Below, piece after piece: positions 1 through 11,735 of a stretch of DNA of 64,000 nucleotides (the first letter of the stretch is position 1; the number at the start of each line of letters is the position of its first letter). The DNA lies in assembly GCF_002776525.5 (NCBI RefSeq), contig NC_045444.1, forward strand, positions 31,788,198 to 31,852,197, in the 5' to 3' direction. Source of the DNA: Piliocolobus tephrosceles. Its lineage: Eukaryota; Chordata; Mammalia; Primates; Cercopithecidae. The position numbers and the translations under genes are program-made. The notes beneath the pieces were generated by a model. The model was not told the origin of the DNA. It ran no database searches and worked only from the letters and a program-made list of their open reading frames with translations.

Positions 1-1385
1 AGAAAACCACATCTTCATGTGAAAAAAAATTGGTTCCTAATTTTACACCATACATGAAAAATCAACTCAAAATTACTAAGGACTTAAATGTAAGACATGA
101 ATTGTAAAACTCCTAGAAGAAAACATAAGGAGAAGAGCTCCACAACATTGGTCTTGGTAATAATTTTTTTGAGATATGAAGTCAAAACCACAGTCAACAA
201 AAGAAAAAATAAACAAGTGGGTCTACATCAAACTAGAAAGTTTGGACACAGCAAAGGAAATACTCAACAAAATGAAGAGGCAGTCTGTGAAATGGAAGAA
301 AATGTTTGTTAACCATGCATATAATAAGGGGTTAGTTAATAGCCAAAATATGTAAGGAACTCATACAATTCAATATCAAAAAACAACCTGTTTGAAAATG
401 GTTAAAGTACCTGTATAGACACTTTTCCAAAAATGAAAATGTGTTCAACAACACCAATCATGAGAGAAACGCAAATCAAAATCACAATGAGATATCACCT
501 CACACCTGTTAGGATAGCTATTATAAAAATGTCAAAAGATATCAAGGATTGATGAGATTGTAGAGAGAAGGGAACCCTTATGCATTGTTGGTAAAAATTG
601 ATTCAGACATTACAGAAAATAGTATGGAGGTTCCTAAAAAATTAGTAATCTCACTTTTGTGTATATATTCAAAGGAAGTAAAACCACTGTCTCAAAGAAA
701 TCTCTGCACTTCCATGTTCATCATAGCATTATCCACAATAATCAACATATGGAAATAAGTTGTGTCTGTCAACAGACTAATGAATAAAGAAAATGTAGTA
801 TGTGTATATATATTCTATATATATAGAGAGAGAGATATCACTATAACCATCTGTCTCTGTCTCTCTCTCTCTCTCTCTGTCTATCTATCTATCTACCTAT
901 GGAATATTATTCAGCTATTGAAAAGAGGAAAGTCCACCATTTGTGACAACATAGATTGACCTAGAGGATATTAAATAAAATACTCCAAACATAGAAAGAA
1001 AAACACTTATGATCTCACTTATATAAATGTGGAATCTAAAAAAATCAAATTCATAGAGTGAGAGGAAGGGTGGTTACCAGGGCTTAGGGGGTGAGGTTAA
1101 TAGGGAGATGCTGGTCAATGTAAGGTAAGTAAGTCCCAGAGACTTAATGTACAGCATAGTGACTGTAATAAATAATATTGTGTATTGCATAGTTGAAATT
1201 TGCTAAGAGAATACATCTTAAGTATTCCTACAAGAAAAAAGGTAGTTACATGAGACAATAGATATGTTAATGAGCTTACCTGTGATAATAATTTCACAAT
1301 GTATATATATAATATCATGTTCTACACCTTGGACAGATACTATTTTCATCCATCAATCATATCTCAATATAACTGGGAGGAAAAG
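1..1385 (+). mobile_element. Old L1 fragment (L1MA/L1MB-like), end of ORF2 plus 3' UTR
   Basis: The first 700 bases read like the end of L1 ORF2, with the recognisable stretches AACTCCTAGAAGAAAACATA and TACATCAAACTAGAAAG. The later part matches the old-L1 3' UTR (GATCTCACTTATATAAATGT, GGTTACCAGGG, TTTGCTAAGAGAATACATCT). Frameshifts and stops are frequent, so no functional protein remains. The 5' side is cut by the window edge. A short-repeat tract lies inside it at 801-900. Confidence 0.85.
801..900. repeat. Compound microsatellite TA / GA / TC / TATC inside the L1
   Basis: Runs of TATATA, then GAGAGAGA, then (TC)n and finally (TATC)n follow each other within 100 bases. They lie just before the ACCTATGGAATATTATTCAG motif of the L1. 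It is an expansion inside the L1 and not a separate element. Confidence 0.85.
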
Positions 1386-3190
1386 GCATATTTATTGAAA
1401 CTACTCAGAAAGAGGGCAATTTGTGGTGGCTTTGTTTTGTTGTTTTGTTTTTCTGAATAAGACCAAAAGACAATCATATAGTAAATAATTTTCTTGGGAG
1501 TAAATAGAAGCTTATATTTAAGATCTGTAGTTAACTGGTCTTATTGCTGACCTAATAAAAAGGAAATGCTCAGGCATTCTGGAAGAGTAAACTTTAGATG
1601 GGTCAAATTTGTTCATATCTTTTAGAATGGAATACTAGCCTGAGGGGCATTATAATTATGTTATTATTTCTAGTAAATTTATCATGCAAGTTTGGAGCTT
1701 GAATTCTGGAATATACAATAAATCCTCAAAGTAATTAATCCAGTGTAATAAATTGTTTTGATATAACAAGATTGATGCTAACTTCAGTCCTCAGACCAGC
1801 TATAGTTTTCAATCTAGGAAAGTCAAAGTTCTTCACTGCTGGAATGGGAGTAAAGAGGTAGTTGGTGGAAATGGCCAGCACAGCAGCAAAACAATAGGAA
1901 GCCCCACTCCAGGAAGGAATGAAAGGCAGACATAAGCCCTGTAGCTCTGGTGTTCTACCCAAATTCTTCCTTTTCAGAATATAAGCAATTAACCAGAAGA
2001 CTCCTGAAATCACAAACACTGTTTACATGCTCCAGTAAGCCACAGAACCAACAATCTCCTCTAATACTATTGAAGTTGAAGCTGACAAGCACCACGGGGT
2101 GGGACCACACAGCATTTGGAACTTGAAAGAATTGGAATCTCATCCACACTCAAAGACACCCTCAACTATTGCACAGGATCATCTCAATTACGCCCTCTAT
2201 AATACGATGTCCATTTTAGAAAACTGAATTTTCAGATTCCCTTTACTGTGAAGTTTTACTGCATATATCAACAAAAACCGAATTCCGTAAGCTCTACTAC
2301 CTGAGAAGCCAACATCATTTAGAGACAAAGGGTATTAGCTAATATAAGGAAACTACATAGATGACCAATGGCTCTGGAAATCACCTGATGACTTACCCAT
2401 CCAGTGAAAATGAATTACAGTATTTGGGTCAACCTGCCCCCAGAGGAAAAGCTAAAAAACAAAAAAACAAAAAACAAACCCCACCAAAAGAAGCCAAAAA
2501 ACCCACACTTGATCAATTTTTTTTCTTGAAAATATCAAAGAGATCATAAGATGGCCAAAATAAAGGAGAAAATGAAAACCTGGAGGACATTTGCTGACCT
2601 TGAAGAAGCAACAAGGAGGAGTGCTGCTCTCAGTATTAGAAATAATTTCCTAACAAACCAACATCTCACAGGTAAAAACTGCAAAATTTGGGCAAAACAT
2701 GAGCATCTGGAAAGTAAAAGCTGGCCAATTTTGAAGAAAACTCAAAACCTAAAGAAAACTGTGGCCTGGGTGAGTTTCCTGTTTTGAGAGCTTTAAACTG
2801 AAGCTAGTGACCCACAATAAAAGTTCAATAGAATGTCTTACATTATTCTGGCTGGGAAACAAACAGACAAACAACAAACAAACAAACAAGGAATGAGCTG
2901 TATAGCCAGAGCTGCCAGTGAGTCAGGGAATTTCAGAGAGGAGAGAGAATGATCCACAAATAGTGAAGGGGTCCAAAATTTCTGTGTATAAATTCTGTTC
3001 ATATTTCTGGCCCACCTGTGAAGCATGCATTTATAGAGTAAGTTGAAAACAACCTGGAACAAGGTTTGATATGCTATCCATGGGCAGGCAGGGCAGAGTT
3101 TTTGGTTTGAGTCTAACCACATTAGTTTTTCTCTAAAGCAAAAACCCTCTTAAGAGGATGATAACAGCATCTAGGCTCTCTACAACAAAA
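1386..3190. other. Unassigned DNA between two L1 copies
   Basis: No gene or confidently named repeat. Two overlapping minus frames at 1735-2149 (94 and 64 codons) are partly hydrophobic, but no family was recognised. Plus frames at 2361-2787 are lysine-rich because the DNA is A-rich. An (AAAC)n-like stretch lies at about 2865-2890. The right part could be a decayed 5' portion of the L1 that begins near 3195, but I could not show this. Confidence 0.4.
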
Positions 3191-3194
3191 CCTT

Positions 3195-3595
3195 CATTAT
3201 GGGTGTTATGGACAACTTTATGCAAACAAATTGGAAAATTTAGATAAACGAATAAACCCCTAGGAAAAATCTTACTTAGCTGATATCAAAAATTGTAAAT
3301 TTAGATGAAGTATGATATTAACACAAGGATAGAAAAATTAGAACAACGAAAGTGAAGAGAGAGCCAAGAAGCACACATCTGTGTGTATATCAACACTGGA
3401 TTTACAGAAATGGTGTTACTAAAGAAAGTGAGGGTGGGGAAAGAAGATGAACCCTATCTCACAGAATAGTCATCTTGATGCCAGCGTACACCTAGGTGTG
3501 AAATGCAAAAACTATAATGATTTTAAGCATAATATAGAAAAATAGCATATTACTTTGTGTATGCCGTTTCCTTTAATCAAGGCAAAAATAACCAC
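3195..3595 (+). mobile_element. Old L1 (L1ME/L1M4-like) ORF2 fragment, left piece
   Basis: CAACTTTATGCAAACAAATT and GGAAAATTTAGATAAACGAA match the L1 ORF2 stretch for 'LMPTNWKI-type' codons on the plus strand. Later bases (GAACCCTATCTCACA) correspond to the block before the ORF2 end, with internal loss. It continues at 4136 in the same orientation after an inserted LTR. Confidence 0.65.
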
Positions 3596-4135
3596 TATAT
3601 TAGTCAGGGTTCTCTAAAGGGACAGAACTAACAGGATAGATGAATACATGAAGGGGAGTTTGTTAAGAGAATTGACTCAAATGATCACAATGTGAAGTCC
3701 CACAATAGGCTGTCTGTAAGCGGAGGAGACAGGAAGCCAGTCTGAGTCCCAAAACTGCAAAAGTAGAGAAACCAATAGTGCAGCTTTCAGTCTGTAGCTG
3801 AAGACCACTGGCAAAATCACTGGTGTAAGTCTAAGAGCCCAAAAGCTGAAGAACTTGGAGTATGATGTTCAAGGGCAGGAAGCACCCAGCATGGCAGGAA
3901 GATGAAGTACAGAAGACTCAAAATTTCTAGTCCTTCCACGTTCCTCTGTCTGCTTTTATTCTCTAGCCACATTGGCAGCTGATTAGATAGTACCCACCCA
4001 GATTGAGGGAGGGTCTGCCTCTCCCAGTCCACTGACTCAAATGTCAATCTCCTTTGGCCACACCCTCACTAACACACCTGGGAACTATACTTTACATCCT
4101 TCAATCCAATCAAGTTGATACTCAGTACTATCACA
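3596..4135 (-). mobile_element. Solo LTR, MLT2-type (ERVL)
   Basis: In plus reading it begins TATATTAGTCAGGGTTCTCT and ends TGATACTCAGTACTATCACA. Reversed, this fits an ERVL LTR starting TGTGATAG and ending near TAATATA. It is about 540 bp long. It is flanked by ACCAC (3591-3595) and GCCAC (4136-4140), a 5-bp target duplication with one mismatch, which is the size expected for ERVL. The host L1 resumes on the other side. The family name is from memory. Confidence 0.7.
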
Positions 4136-4720
4136 GCCACTAAGCAAGAAAGAAAAGGCTGATACATTTGACTACGTTAAAATTAAGGATTTCTGTTCCT
4201 CAAATGACACCATAATATAATAATATGGAAATAAACATTAAAACCACCATGAAATTCCATTAAATACCAAACAGATTGGCAAACATTTTAAAATGTGACA
4301 TTATCAAGGATTGGATTTTTTTTTTTTCCATTCAATCCTGCATATGACAAATCAAGTATTGCTGATGATATGAAGCAATGTAGATTTTTTAATACATTGT
4401 TTAAGGACATAAAAATGTAATCAGCTATTTTGGAAAATATTATATTCTATTCAATACATTTGAAGAGAGTGGAAATCTACTTTTGATTGCACACACTATA
4501 GAAGTAGCTAGAATCTTTTTTTAAAATAGCCCCAAACTGGAAACAACATAACTTTCGATCTGCAGTACAACAGATAATAATTAATGGTATATTAATCAAT
4601 GGAATACTATACAGTAATTCTACCTAAAATGTCCCTTAACTGGCACAGGCACAAGAAATGTTTGATAGTGTTCTATAAAGACATAAGGATCCTGTAACAT
4701 AATAAAAAATACTTCACTTA
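4136..4720 (+). mobile_element. Old L1 (L1ME/L1M4-like), right piece
   Basis: GACTACGTTAAAATTAAGGA and TTCCTCAAATGACACCATAA match the L1 ORF2 block that normally follows the block at 3195-3595. CCAAACTGGAAACAACATAA and AATGGAATACTATACAGTAA match the ORF2 end. It is heavily diverged. The 3' limit is uncertain. Confidence 0.7.
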
Positions 4721-4935
4721 GCATATTAGGCTTTGTTTTTGTTGCTGTTGCTGTTTGTTTTAGCAAGAATTTCTCAATAAAGATTTAGTGCATTGATTTA
4801 CATTCTTGTATGTTCATTTACATTTATCCTGGACTGATAATTTCTGAATCTACTCTGAGTAGCACAGATATACATAACATGGATAATGAAGGAACTAGAT
4901 AAAAATACTGTAATGTAATTCTAAAATATGTATTT

Positions 4936-4938
<3 letters not shown>

Positions 4939-4969
<31 letters not shown>
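4939..4969. repeat. Uninterrupted A31 tract
   Basis: There are 31 consecutive A residues after TATTTAGT and before CACCAGTAATT. It may be the tail of the old L1 upstream, but a pure run of this length is unusual for so old an element. No Alu or L1 body lies directly beside it. Confidence 0.9.
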
Positions 4970-4970
<1 letters not shown>

Positions 4971-5634
4971 ACCAGTAATTCCCACTATTTTCTCCATACC
5001 TAAAGATCTAAATAGGCAAACTAATCTATATTAATAACCATATTGACTATCAAAATATGATTATCTTGAATGTTGGCAAGTTGTTTCTTTATAATGAATG
5101 TGTTATATGTATGATCAAGAAAAAAATAACTAATAAGAAACTTGGGGTTGCCACTAATATTCTATAGGTTGATTTGCTTGATAGTTACATGGGTTTAAAA
5201 TTCATAATTATTTTTAATATTCTAAATGTATGCCTTATGCAACTTTATATGTATGATGTATGTGTGCTATATCTCACATTAGATAAGATTTGAATAAAGA
5301 AATTATCTGTGTTTAGTGCAGGTCCAGGTAAGAGAATAAAGTTGCAAAGAAGATACCAAGATACCAAAAAAAAAAAAAAAATCCACTTATCTGAACTGAA
5401 TAGACAAATGATTTTTAAAAAATTAAATGATTACATTAGGTTGAAGAATCCCAAATAAAAAGATATTTGAGATTGTTGCAGCAGTAACATATACCCTACA
5501 ACTGCTGAAAGTAATGAGGTGGTGATTAGATAAAGTTAGGGTGATAAAGGCACTTACAGAAAGGAGTGAGAACATAATATAGACAGACTTTAAGGGTCAT
5601 GGGGAAAAATCTTAGCTAGGTAACCATAGGTGAT
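4970..5634. other. Non-repeat AT-rich DNA with one A16 run
   Basis: Nothing recognisable apart from a 16-A run at 5366-5381, without an attached retroposon body that I could identify. Confidence 0.5.
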
Positions 5635-5795
5635 GTAAAAAAGGAAGGGAGGGAGAAGGGAGATAGGAAGAAAGGAAAGGAGGGTAGGAGAAAGGAAAGT
5701 AAGAAAGAACAAAGAAAGGAAAGGAAGGAAGGAAAGAAGGAAAAAAAGAAAGAAGGAAGGAAGAAAAGGAGGAAGGCAGGGAGGAAGAGAATAAC
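5635..5795. repeat. Purine-rich (GGAA)/(GAAA) low-complexity tract
   Basis: About 160 bases with almost no pyrimidines, built from GGAAGG, GAAAGG and GGGA units. Translated on the minus strand this gives the Ser/Phe/Leu/Pro-rich open frames at 5590-5858, which are composition artefacts. Confidence 0.9.
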
Positions 5796-6955
5796 AATCG
5801 CCCTCTCCATCACTGCCCCAAAACAAATTTCAGTGAGAGGGAAGAAAATAAAAGACAAAATTTTCCTAGAAAGAAAATATGAAGATCACAGAAAAGAAAA
5901 GGACTAGGACCAGAATAGACTGCAATGAGTAGAATAAGTGAATATAAATAAAAAGGACCACTATCTATAAAATCCTAGTGCCAGAAGAAACAGAACTTTA
6001 GTGGTTCAGGATCTGGATGAGACTGAGACCTCACATCAGTGGCTCCTACTGATCTGGAGTTTTGACAACTGAAAGGAAATGGTGTATTGCCCCTTGCTCT
6101 TACCATACAATGGTGAGATGGGAACAGAAGGACTACAATGGACTAGGCTAGACACACCTGTTCAAAAAGTAAGATAATAGGAAGCCTGCATCAATCAGCG
6201 ATCTAGAACAATTCTGACACCCAGCTGAAGATCTGATGAAAGGCTATAGCTACTCTTTATCAGGAGAAAGAAGCATGAAATGAGGAACAGCAGGAGGAGA
6301 ACAGCTGAAACCTACTGGCACTTCTACGTCTGGCTGAAATTTCCTCTAATCACGATGCCTTGCAGAAAACAATGGTCCGTGGAGCCGTGCTAGGTACACA
6401 AATCAGAAAAAAATACTTAGAAAGTTTTATAGTGACTTTATCATCCAAGTGACCGACAAGTGGAGCCCTGTGGTTAACAGGATAAAGAATTGCATGGGTG
6501 TTATCAAAGCTGCGTGGTAAGTAGCCTGTGCTGACAAGCACAGTGGAAACATGATACAGCATAGGTTATTGTAAGTTTTGGTTGTTATATAGCTATAAGC
6601 AAGATAGTCAATTTATTGTAACTTTCAACTTTTACAATCATTCAAAATTTTCATCAACCGTGTTTTTTTTTTTTTTTAATTTTCATTTATAGCTTAACAT
6701 TATTGGCTACATTAGGGAAGTAAACATTGTAATCTTCATTTTAACCCTAATTTGCATATAGTAAAAAGCCTCAACTTTGAGACTGCAGCAGCAAGAGTAA
6801 ACCAAATGATGACAGTAGAAATAATTGTGAAGGCATGAGGATCAAATGAGTTCATGCAAGTTTTACTTAAGAGTATGATCTCTCATATATTTATTGTAAT
6901 TGATAGTAACATGCTAAAACAACATTGAATTATTTGTGAAAATGCAACAGCTAAT
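5796..6955. other. Unassigned DNA upstream of the hAT-derived pseudogene
   Basis: No repeat was named here. The segment at 6340-6570 contains several CpGs (CGTGGAGCCGTG, GTGACCGACAAG) and a 70-codon minus frame that resembles nothing known to me. It could hold the 5' part of the pseudogene that is recognisable from about 6960, but I found no matching motif. A T15 run lies at 6664-6678. Confidence 0.4.
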
Positions 6956-6959
6956 GAGG

Positions 6960-8270
6960 CAATTAACTTTCAAAATTTAAATGGTATTAACATAAAAGAC
7001 ATATGGAAATAAGTTCAAAACCAAAGAACTATTTGAAAGACAGATTATTAAAATAAAGTCAACAGAAGCAGATGTTAAATATTTTACATATAAACATTAG
7101 TGCATTGTTGGTTTCTTATAAAGTAGCACTTTGGGTTGCTAAGACTGAAAAAAAACATAAGCAATTACAAAGACATCAGTGAAATACTGCATCAAATGTG
7201 TTTTCTTAGAAATGATGAGGGACTGCTGCAAAGAAGGTAACTCAAGTACCACTTTCCAGTGACATAAAACATTAAAACATATTCAGGAACTGAGGATGAG
7301 CTAGAAGAACAAATAAAGCTAGTAAAGTATTTTTCCTGAGAGCTTGATGTGCAAATACTGTTTAAAGGGCACTTCCTTTACTGTAAGAACAATTTAAGTG
7401 TGATGACTTTATGATGGGAGATTTCATTTTATTTTTTGCTTCATTTTTAACAAACACAATTAGCTCTGCACTCTGTAAAGCTGTGACTGCATGCATTACC
7501 GACAAATGCAGTTTGAAAGTTAAATTTGGGGCACAAGTATTTTTCAATGACACAGCTGCAGTGTCATGAAAACTTTCTGGAGAAATTATTCAAATTAAAG
7601 AGCTTGCACCAGAATAGAAAGAAGTACAATGCTTTCCTTGTTGAAAAAGTTATGTTTAAAGAAATTATAATTTTGACTAAAGAGTATGCTTAGTGATGTA
7701 GTAAAATTGTAAATTATTTAAAGGCTACTGAATTAAGTTTGATATTTTTCATTAGATGACAAAACAGAAACTTCTTATTATAAACTATTACTGCAGGCTG
7801 AGTTACTAAGGTTATTGAAGGTAAAGAGTGTCAAGAAATTATCCACTAAGCAAAGATCTCATTGTGTTTTTGTCCGGTAAGAAACCAATTTGACCTCAAC
7901 TGTGAACAACATATAAACAAAGCAGCCACATTTACTTATCTGTCTGATATGTTTATTTTAATAATATTATTGCTTATGCAAGAATGTGATGCAAGTTTCT
8001 TTTTCCATTGGTTGAAAAAAGTTAATGAGTAAAAATTAAAGTAAGAAGTGGGAAACTTTTTATAGATTGTAATGACATGTTCCAAAAATTTGGCAACAGT
8101 TATTAAAGAGGTAAATGATAATTTTGTTACTATATATTTGCCAGATTTATCATGGAGCACCTAATAAACCATTTAGAATATTCTGAATATGTTTTAATTT
8201 TAAAAGATCTGTTCATAGAAGATTCAAGGAACCAGAATGCATTTATTTTATTAAACAGTAATAGAAACTA
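6960..8270 (+). pseudogene. Broken copy of a hAT-transposase-derived gene (SCAND3/ZBED/FAM200-like)
   Basis: Fragments in two plus frames follow the order of the hAT-derived protein family. Frame 1 has NISALLVSYKVALWVAKTEK (from 7093), resembling the family's 'SY.VA..KKPH' stretch, then VTQVPLSSD (7237), resembling 'LKTVPLSNDT'. Frame 2 has TEDELEEQIKLVKYFS (7289). Frame 1 has FNDTAAVS, a stop, then KLSGEIIQIKELAPE (7543-7614), resembling the 'CTDGA..M.G..SG...RIKEVAP' block around a catalytic Asp. Frame 2 has LTKEYA (7673) and AATFTYLSDMFIL (7922), resembling 'RLAYLADIF', and a tail including VNDNFVTIYLPDLSW (to about 8150). Several stops and frameshifts make it non-coding. Whether it is a retrocopy of a domesticated host gene or the fossil of a hAT transposon is not settled. 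I saw no introns and no clear A-tail. Alignments are from memory. Confidence 0.7.
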
Positions 8271-8799
8271 AATCATAAATCTGTAGTATAAATTGTTAGA
8301 ATTTCTACTGGTGAACTAAAGACACATTTTTAACATGCGACATCACTTGCTTAATTTTGAATAAACATGAACAACAAATACTGTTAGCTTGCTAAAATTG
8401 TTTTAAAGTCTATTCTTCCTGGAACAGAGCTTCCAGGAATAGAAGCTCAGTATGACTGGTTTCTCTATTCTGGATACATAGACAAATTTTACTATACATT
8501 TTCCTTTGTAAGTAGCATTATTACACTCAACCTAGAGAAGTTAAGCAAAAAATGAAGTAATTTGTCACATTAAAAACTATAAATATTAATTGAGACTCTG
8601 CATTAAATGTATGTGGTAGCATCTCATGTGAGGGAATCGCTACTTTATTCTTAAGAGTTTTCTTTGATTACAAGACCGGCCAGCTGTTGTGGAACTGGGA
8701 TTTCCACTATCATTGCCTATGTGTATCCTTAATAAACAGTGCATATGCTTTTGTAATTTGTTTCTTTTCTATGGTATATCTGTGTTGACTATATTTATT
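8271..8799. other. Possible distal part of the hAT-derived copy; otherwise unassigned
   Basis: The family normally continues with a dimerisation block ('LP.P.TYLCE.GFS'). I could not find it here convincingly. No repeat was recognised before the Alu at 8813. Confidence 0.3.
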
Positions 8800-9131
8800 A
8801 AAAGGCATTTTAGCCGGGCGCAGTGGCTCAAGCCTGTAATCCCAGAACTTTGGGAGGCCAAGACGGGTGGATCACGAGGTCAGGAGATCGAGACCATCCT
8901 GGCTAACATGGTGAAACCCCGTCTCTACTAAAAAAAAATACAAAAAAAAAACTAGCCAGGCGCGGTGGCGGACGCCTGTAGTCCCAGCTACTCAGGAGGC
9001 TGAGGCAGGAGAATGGCATAAACCCGGGAGGCAGAGCTTGCAGTGAGCTGAGGTCCGGCCACTGCACTCCAGCCTGGGCGACAGAGCAAGACTCCGTCTC
9101 AAAAAAAAAAAAGAAAAAAAAAGGCATTTTA
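8800..9131 (+). mobile_element. AluY of Old World monkey type (AluYR-like) with target duplication
   Basis: The Alu body is 8813-9118. It has AGCCGGGCGCAGTGGCTCAA at the 5' end and GGTCCGGCCACTGCACTCC in the right arm. It ends in an A-rich tail. A perfect 13-bp duplication AAAAGGCATTTTA lies at 8800-8812 and 9119-9131. Both arms are complete. The minus frame at 8903-9127 is the usual Alu-derived open frame. Confidence 0.95.
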
Positions 9132-11520
9132 TTGCTGTTGAACCAAGAAAAGTTTTAAAGAAAGATTTTAAAAAAGTGTTTTTTAAAATGCTGTTCTATA
9201 CAGCTGGAGTAATTAAAAAATCAGAAATGTATAAGAGTGAAATATATGAATCAAAATAATTTAAATTTAAACAGTAAGAGGTGCCAGCATAGAGTCAATG
9301 TAATAAAATAGTTTAAACATGAATAAATACACTTTGTAAAAATGAAAGCAAGCACAGGAAAGAAAATCAAGGAATAATGGCCTTAAAGTCAGAGATAAAA
9401 AAAGTGATTCTGAAGTCCGTACTTACTACTGCATGAACAGTGAGCTATCTGATTGGTACAGTTTGAAGTAAGGAACTGGACATGTGAAGTTTACGTTTCT
9501 TCCTCCCTTTCTTACTATGGATCTGAAATCTGTACTCTTGTTTTCTCCTATCTAATAAACTGGAGGTAAAGACTCTGCTCTTGTACAGAAAGGCCTCAGT
9601 TTACATCCAAGCCAGTGACTGTATAATGCATAATGTACATTATTCCACCTCTGTCAGGACAAAAGCTGATATTTTGGTCTCCATCTCCTTGGCTCCATTA
9701 TACATTTGGACAGAACTCTGGAAAATGGTCTTGGGCATTGATCCCTTCCAGTCTCAATGTCTACTAAGAGAGACACCTTTGCAAGCCATAAGTTGAAAAT
9801 CTGAGGAGGATACTTCTATCATCAAAATATCAATTTATTATATGTCTTGTATAGATATACTACAGTCTTCTCTCCCTCTTTTTCTCCTACTCTCTTTCCT
9901 CTCATATGTATATGTACATGTATCATTCTATCTGCCTACCTATATTCTATTGGTGTATCAATTTATCAATTGATTGCTCAATGCATATATCTAATAGACT
10001 TCAGACTGTTATCCTTGCATCAAATGTTGTCACAAATACTTTTGATAATACTTCATCCATATGTTATCATCAAAACAATAATATGTTTTGACATTCATCC
10101 TGTTGTGAAATATAATATACCTGTTACTCAGATCTCCATAACATTCTTGCATCACATGGAAAATTCTTCTCTATGTGCCAGTTACCACAGAGATGGTCCT
10201 AAGAGTAGAAAACAATGTGATCTTCTCAGTTACTTAAGCACAGATTTTTAAATACAGGCTTTTCATGCTCTGTTCCATTCACCAGAGTTCTTGTCAACTT
10301 GCATTATATGTGAATAACACAAAGACTTAAAGACATTACCGCTGGTTAAATTTTTTTTAAAAAGACAAAAATAACCTAACAGTTTTCCAGAGCATGCAGG
10401 AGCACACATAATAATTATACAAAGTGTTAACACACTTATTATAAAACTATATACACACCATTAAACAAACAGTGGCAGAAATTTCTAGGAAGGAGCAAAT
10501 AAATATTAATTGGTAATGATAAAGGGGAAGAAAAGATACCCAGAAATATAAATTCCAGTTTTCACTGGTGAGATATTTTGGTCTAAGAGATTCAAAGCTC
10601 TGGTTCTTCTGAGACTATGATGGCCCCTCTTGTCAATGAATCATCTGCAGGGAAACACTTGGCCCTGAAAATCCACTGCCAGCCTGGCACATACAACAGA
10701 TTACTAAGCATCTTCTCTTTCATTTTGAATTTTATGCTTTTAAACATTTCTTGATGCCAAAAGGGTCAAGAAGAGGAATTCAAAGAAGAAGATTTTAATA
10801 CCACAAAATAGATTCTGATGAACAGTCCATTTAAATAGCATGCTTCTGTTTCCAAACATCAGTCTGCTGTATTAGAAAGGGATATGGATAAGAGATTTCT
10901 ATGGATAACCTACGTGCTATGTTATGGGAAGCATTCTTCTTAAATTTGACTTGTCTAGCTTAAAGCACGAAAACCAAACAAATGTGGCAAAGAAACATTA
11001 GTTTTTCATTAATGCTGTCTCTGTGTAATGACTCTCACGGTCACTTTTTAGTTCCTATTAACCCTGATGTTCATGAAATGATAGTTTGTGTATTCCCTTT
11101 ATAGCCCCAGGTTTTCTCTGAGTGCTAATAAATTCATCACTCAGTTCCTCCCATCAAAAAACAAACATATTTATATATCATCAGTGTCCAGCTATTTAAT
11201 CATGGCTTCTTGAATATTCTTCAGATGATGGATGGAAGCTTTCACCCTCTCTGTGGTTCATGGTCATTCTCAGTAGTAAGAGACTTATAGCTGGAAGGTA
11301 TAGTGATGTCTTATTAAGTATCCTTACTTGAGAGACAACCTATATTCAACTGTACACTAAAGAACTTCAGCTCCACCATTGTCTGATTTCCCCACCAAAA
11401 CTCACAAACACATAGTTTGAAAGCTTCAATATTTCGAGAAATAAATCCAATTACATGCAATAATCATGTCATCCTACAAAATACTCCATAGAATTTAAAC
11501 TTTTAGAAAACAATGGTAAG
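9132..11520. other. Non-repeat AT-rich DNA
   Basis: No gene, RNA or named repeat. The open frames at 9581-9796 and 9847-10251 (134 codons) are rich in Ile/Leu/Tyr as expected from AT-rich DNA, have no recognisable domain, and are taken as chance. Confidence 0.5.
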
Positions 11521-11735
11521 AGCTCTTATCTGGAAAGTAAGAGCTTTAGGCTATAATCTCAGCTCTACTGCTAACTAGCTATATGGTTTGGGGGCATACT
11601 GATTATCTACTTTAAATCTGTTTTTCCTTCTTATCAAATGATGAAGACATGCAGATAATGTATCTAAGTGATTCAAGTGAGATGCATGACGAAAGAGGAT
11701 GTGGGCATTTTGGTAAACTGCTGAGCACAAGTCCA
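11521..11735 (+). mobile_element. MIR SINE
   Basis: TATAATCTCAGCTCTACTGC then TAACTAGCTATATGGTTTGG match the MIR core ('ATCCCAGCTCTGCCACTTACTAGCTGTGTGAC'). They are followed by the pyrimidine-rich stretch and AAATGATGAAGACATG, corresponding to 'TAAAATGGGGAT'. It is strongly diverged. Confidence 0.75.

Noticed and set aside
3592..4142. A 6-bp CCACTA repeat as the target duplication of the LTR
   Set aside because: It would leave non-canonical LTR ends; the 5-bp ACCAC/GCCAC reading fits ERVL ends and size better.
5590..5858. Three minus frames rich in Ser/Phe/Leu/Pro
   Set aside because: Translation of a purine-rich low-complexity tract.
9847..10251. 134-codon hydrophobic plus frame
   Set aside because: Composition reflects AT-rich pyrimidine DNA; no signal peptide plus domain order, no neighbours, no known homology.
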